A stretch of DNA of 36,627 nucleotides from Gammaproteobacteria bacterium. Its GTDB lineage: Bacteria > Pseudomonadota > Gammaproteobacteria > SZUA-140. The notes beneath the pieces were generated by a model. That model made no database searches and was not told the DNA's origin. It worked only from the letters and a program-made list of their open reading frames with translations. Numbering within the stretch: position 1 is the first letter of the stretch; each line of letters begins with the position of its first letter. Of the stretch, positions 36,431 through 36,627 are shown piece after piece. The stretch lies in the NCBI GenBank assembly GCA_015488555.1, contig WFNO01000069.1, forward strand, positions 1 to 36,627, written 5' to 3'. Made by a program: the position numbers and the translations under genes.

Positions 36431-36627
36431 ATGGCCGTACCCCGCATCGCCCTAACGCCGGGGGAACCCGCGGGCATCGGCCCCGACCTGTGCGTGCGCA
36501 TCGCCCAGCAAACACATGCGGCTGAGCTGGTGGCCATCGCCGACCCCGCGCTCCTGGCCGAGCGGGCCCGCCTCCTGGGCCTGCCGCTGCACCTGGAGCC
36601 CCTGGACCTGCGCCGCCCCCCCAGGCC
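36431..36627 (+). CDS. pdxA: 4-hydroxythreonine-4-phosphate dehydrogenase (truncated at the right edge)
   Basis: [26 protein letters not shown] is the PdxA N-terminal signature; follows surA. Confidence 0.92.
   Translation, partial: MAVPRIALTPGEPAGIGPDLCVRIAQQTHAAELVAIADPALLAERARLLGLPLHLEPLDLRRPPR

Noticed and set aside
35170-36537. 455-aa minus-strand ORF opposite surA
   Set aside because: Shadow ORF of surA; the plus-strand SurA signature is unambiguous.

Overview
The window appears to be chromosomal DNA from a GC-rich proteobacterium, probably gammaproteobacterial. That placement rests on the lptD-surA-pdxA order with a divergent amgK. From left to right it contains: (1) a minus-strand envelope block, made of a PF00891-type O-methyltransferase, a LolA-like outer-membrane lipoprotein-sorting protein, an RHH/zinc-ribbon regulator, a DUF1302-like barrel, a second predicted barrel and a truncated TPR plus beta-barrel protein; (2) a lower-GC secreted orphan protein with a 16-bp-periodic repeat array upstream; (3) a histidine phosphatase, NikR and an ECF nickel importer (nikO/Q/M/L) with an uncharacterised Met/His/acidic membrane protein; (4) a moaA-C-D-E molybdopterin operon divergent from a Kelch protein, a MoeB-like E1 and an N-terminal rhodanese-E1 fusion; (5) an HDOD protein; (6) two RND pump/adaptor pairs flanking an AmgK-like sugar kinase; (7) lptD, surA and the start of pdxA. 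No CRISPR array, tRNA, rRNA, transposase or integrase was recognised. The best candidates for undescribed biology are the methyltransferase/LolA-like/DUF1302/TPR-barrel cassette, the Met/His-rich membrane protein inside the nickel operon, the Kelch-E1-rhodanese/E1 operon, and the AmgK gene overlapping RND genes with no MurU. All family calls come from reading the translated sequence; no database search was run.
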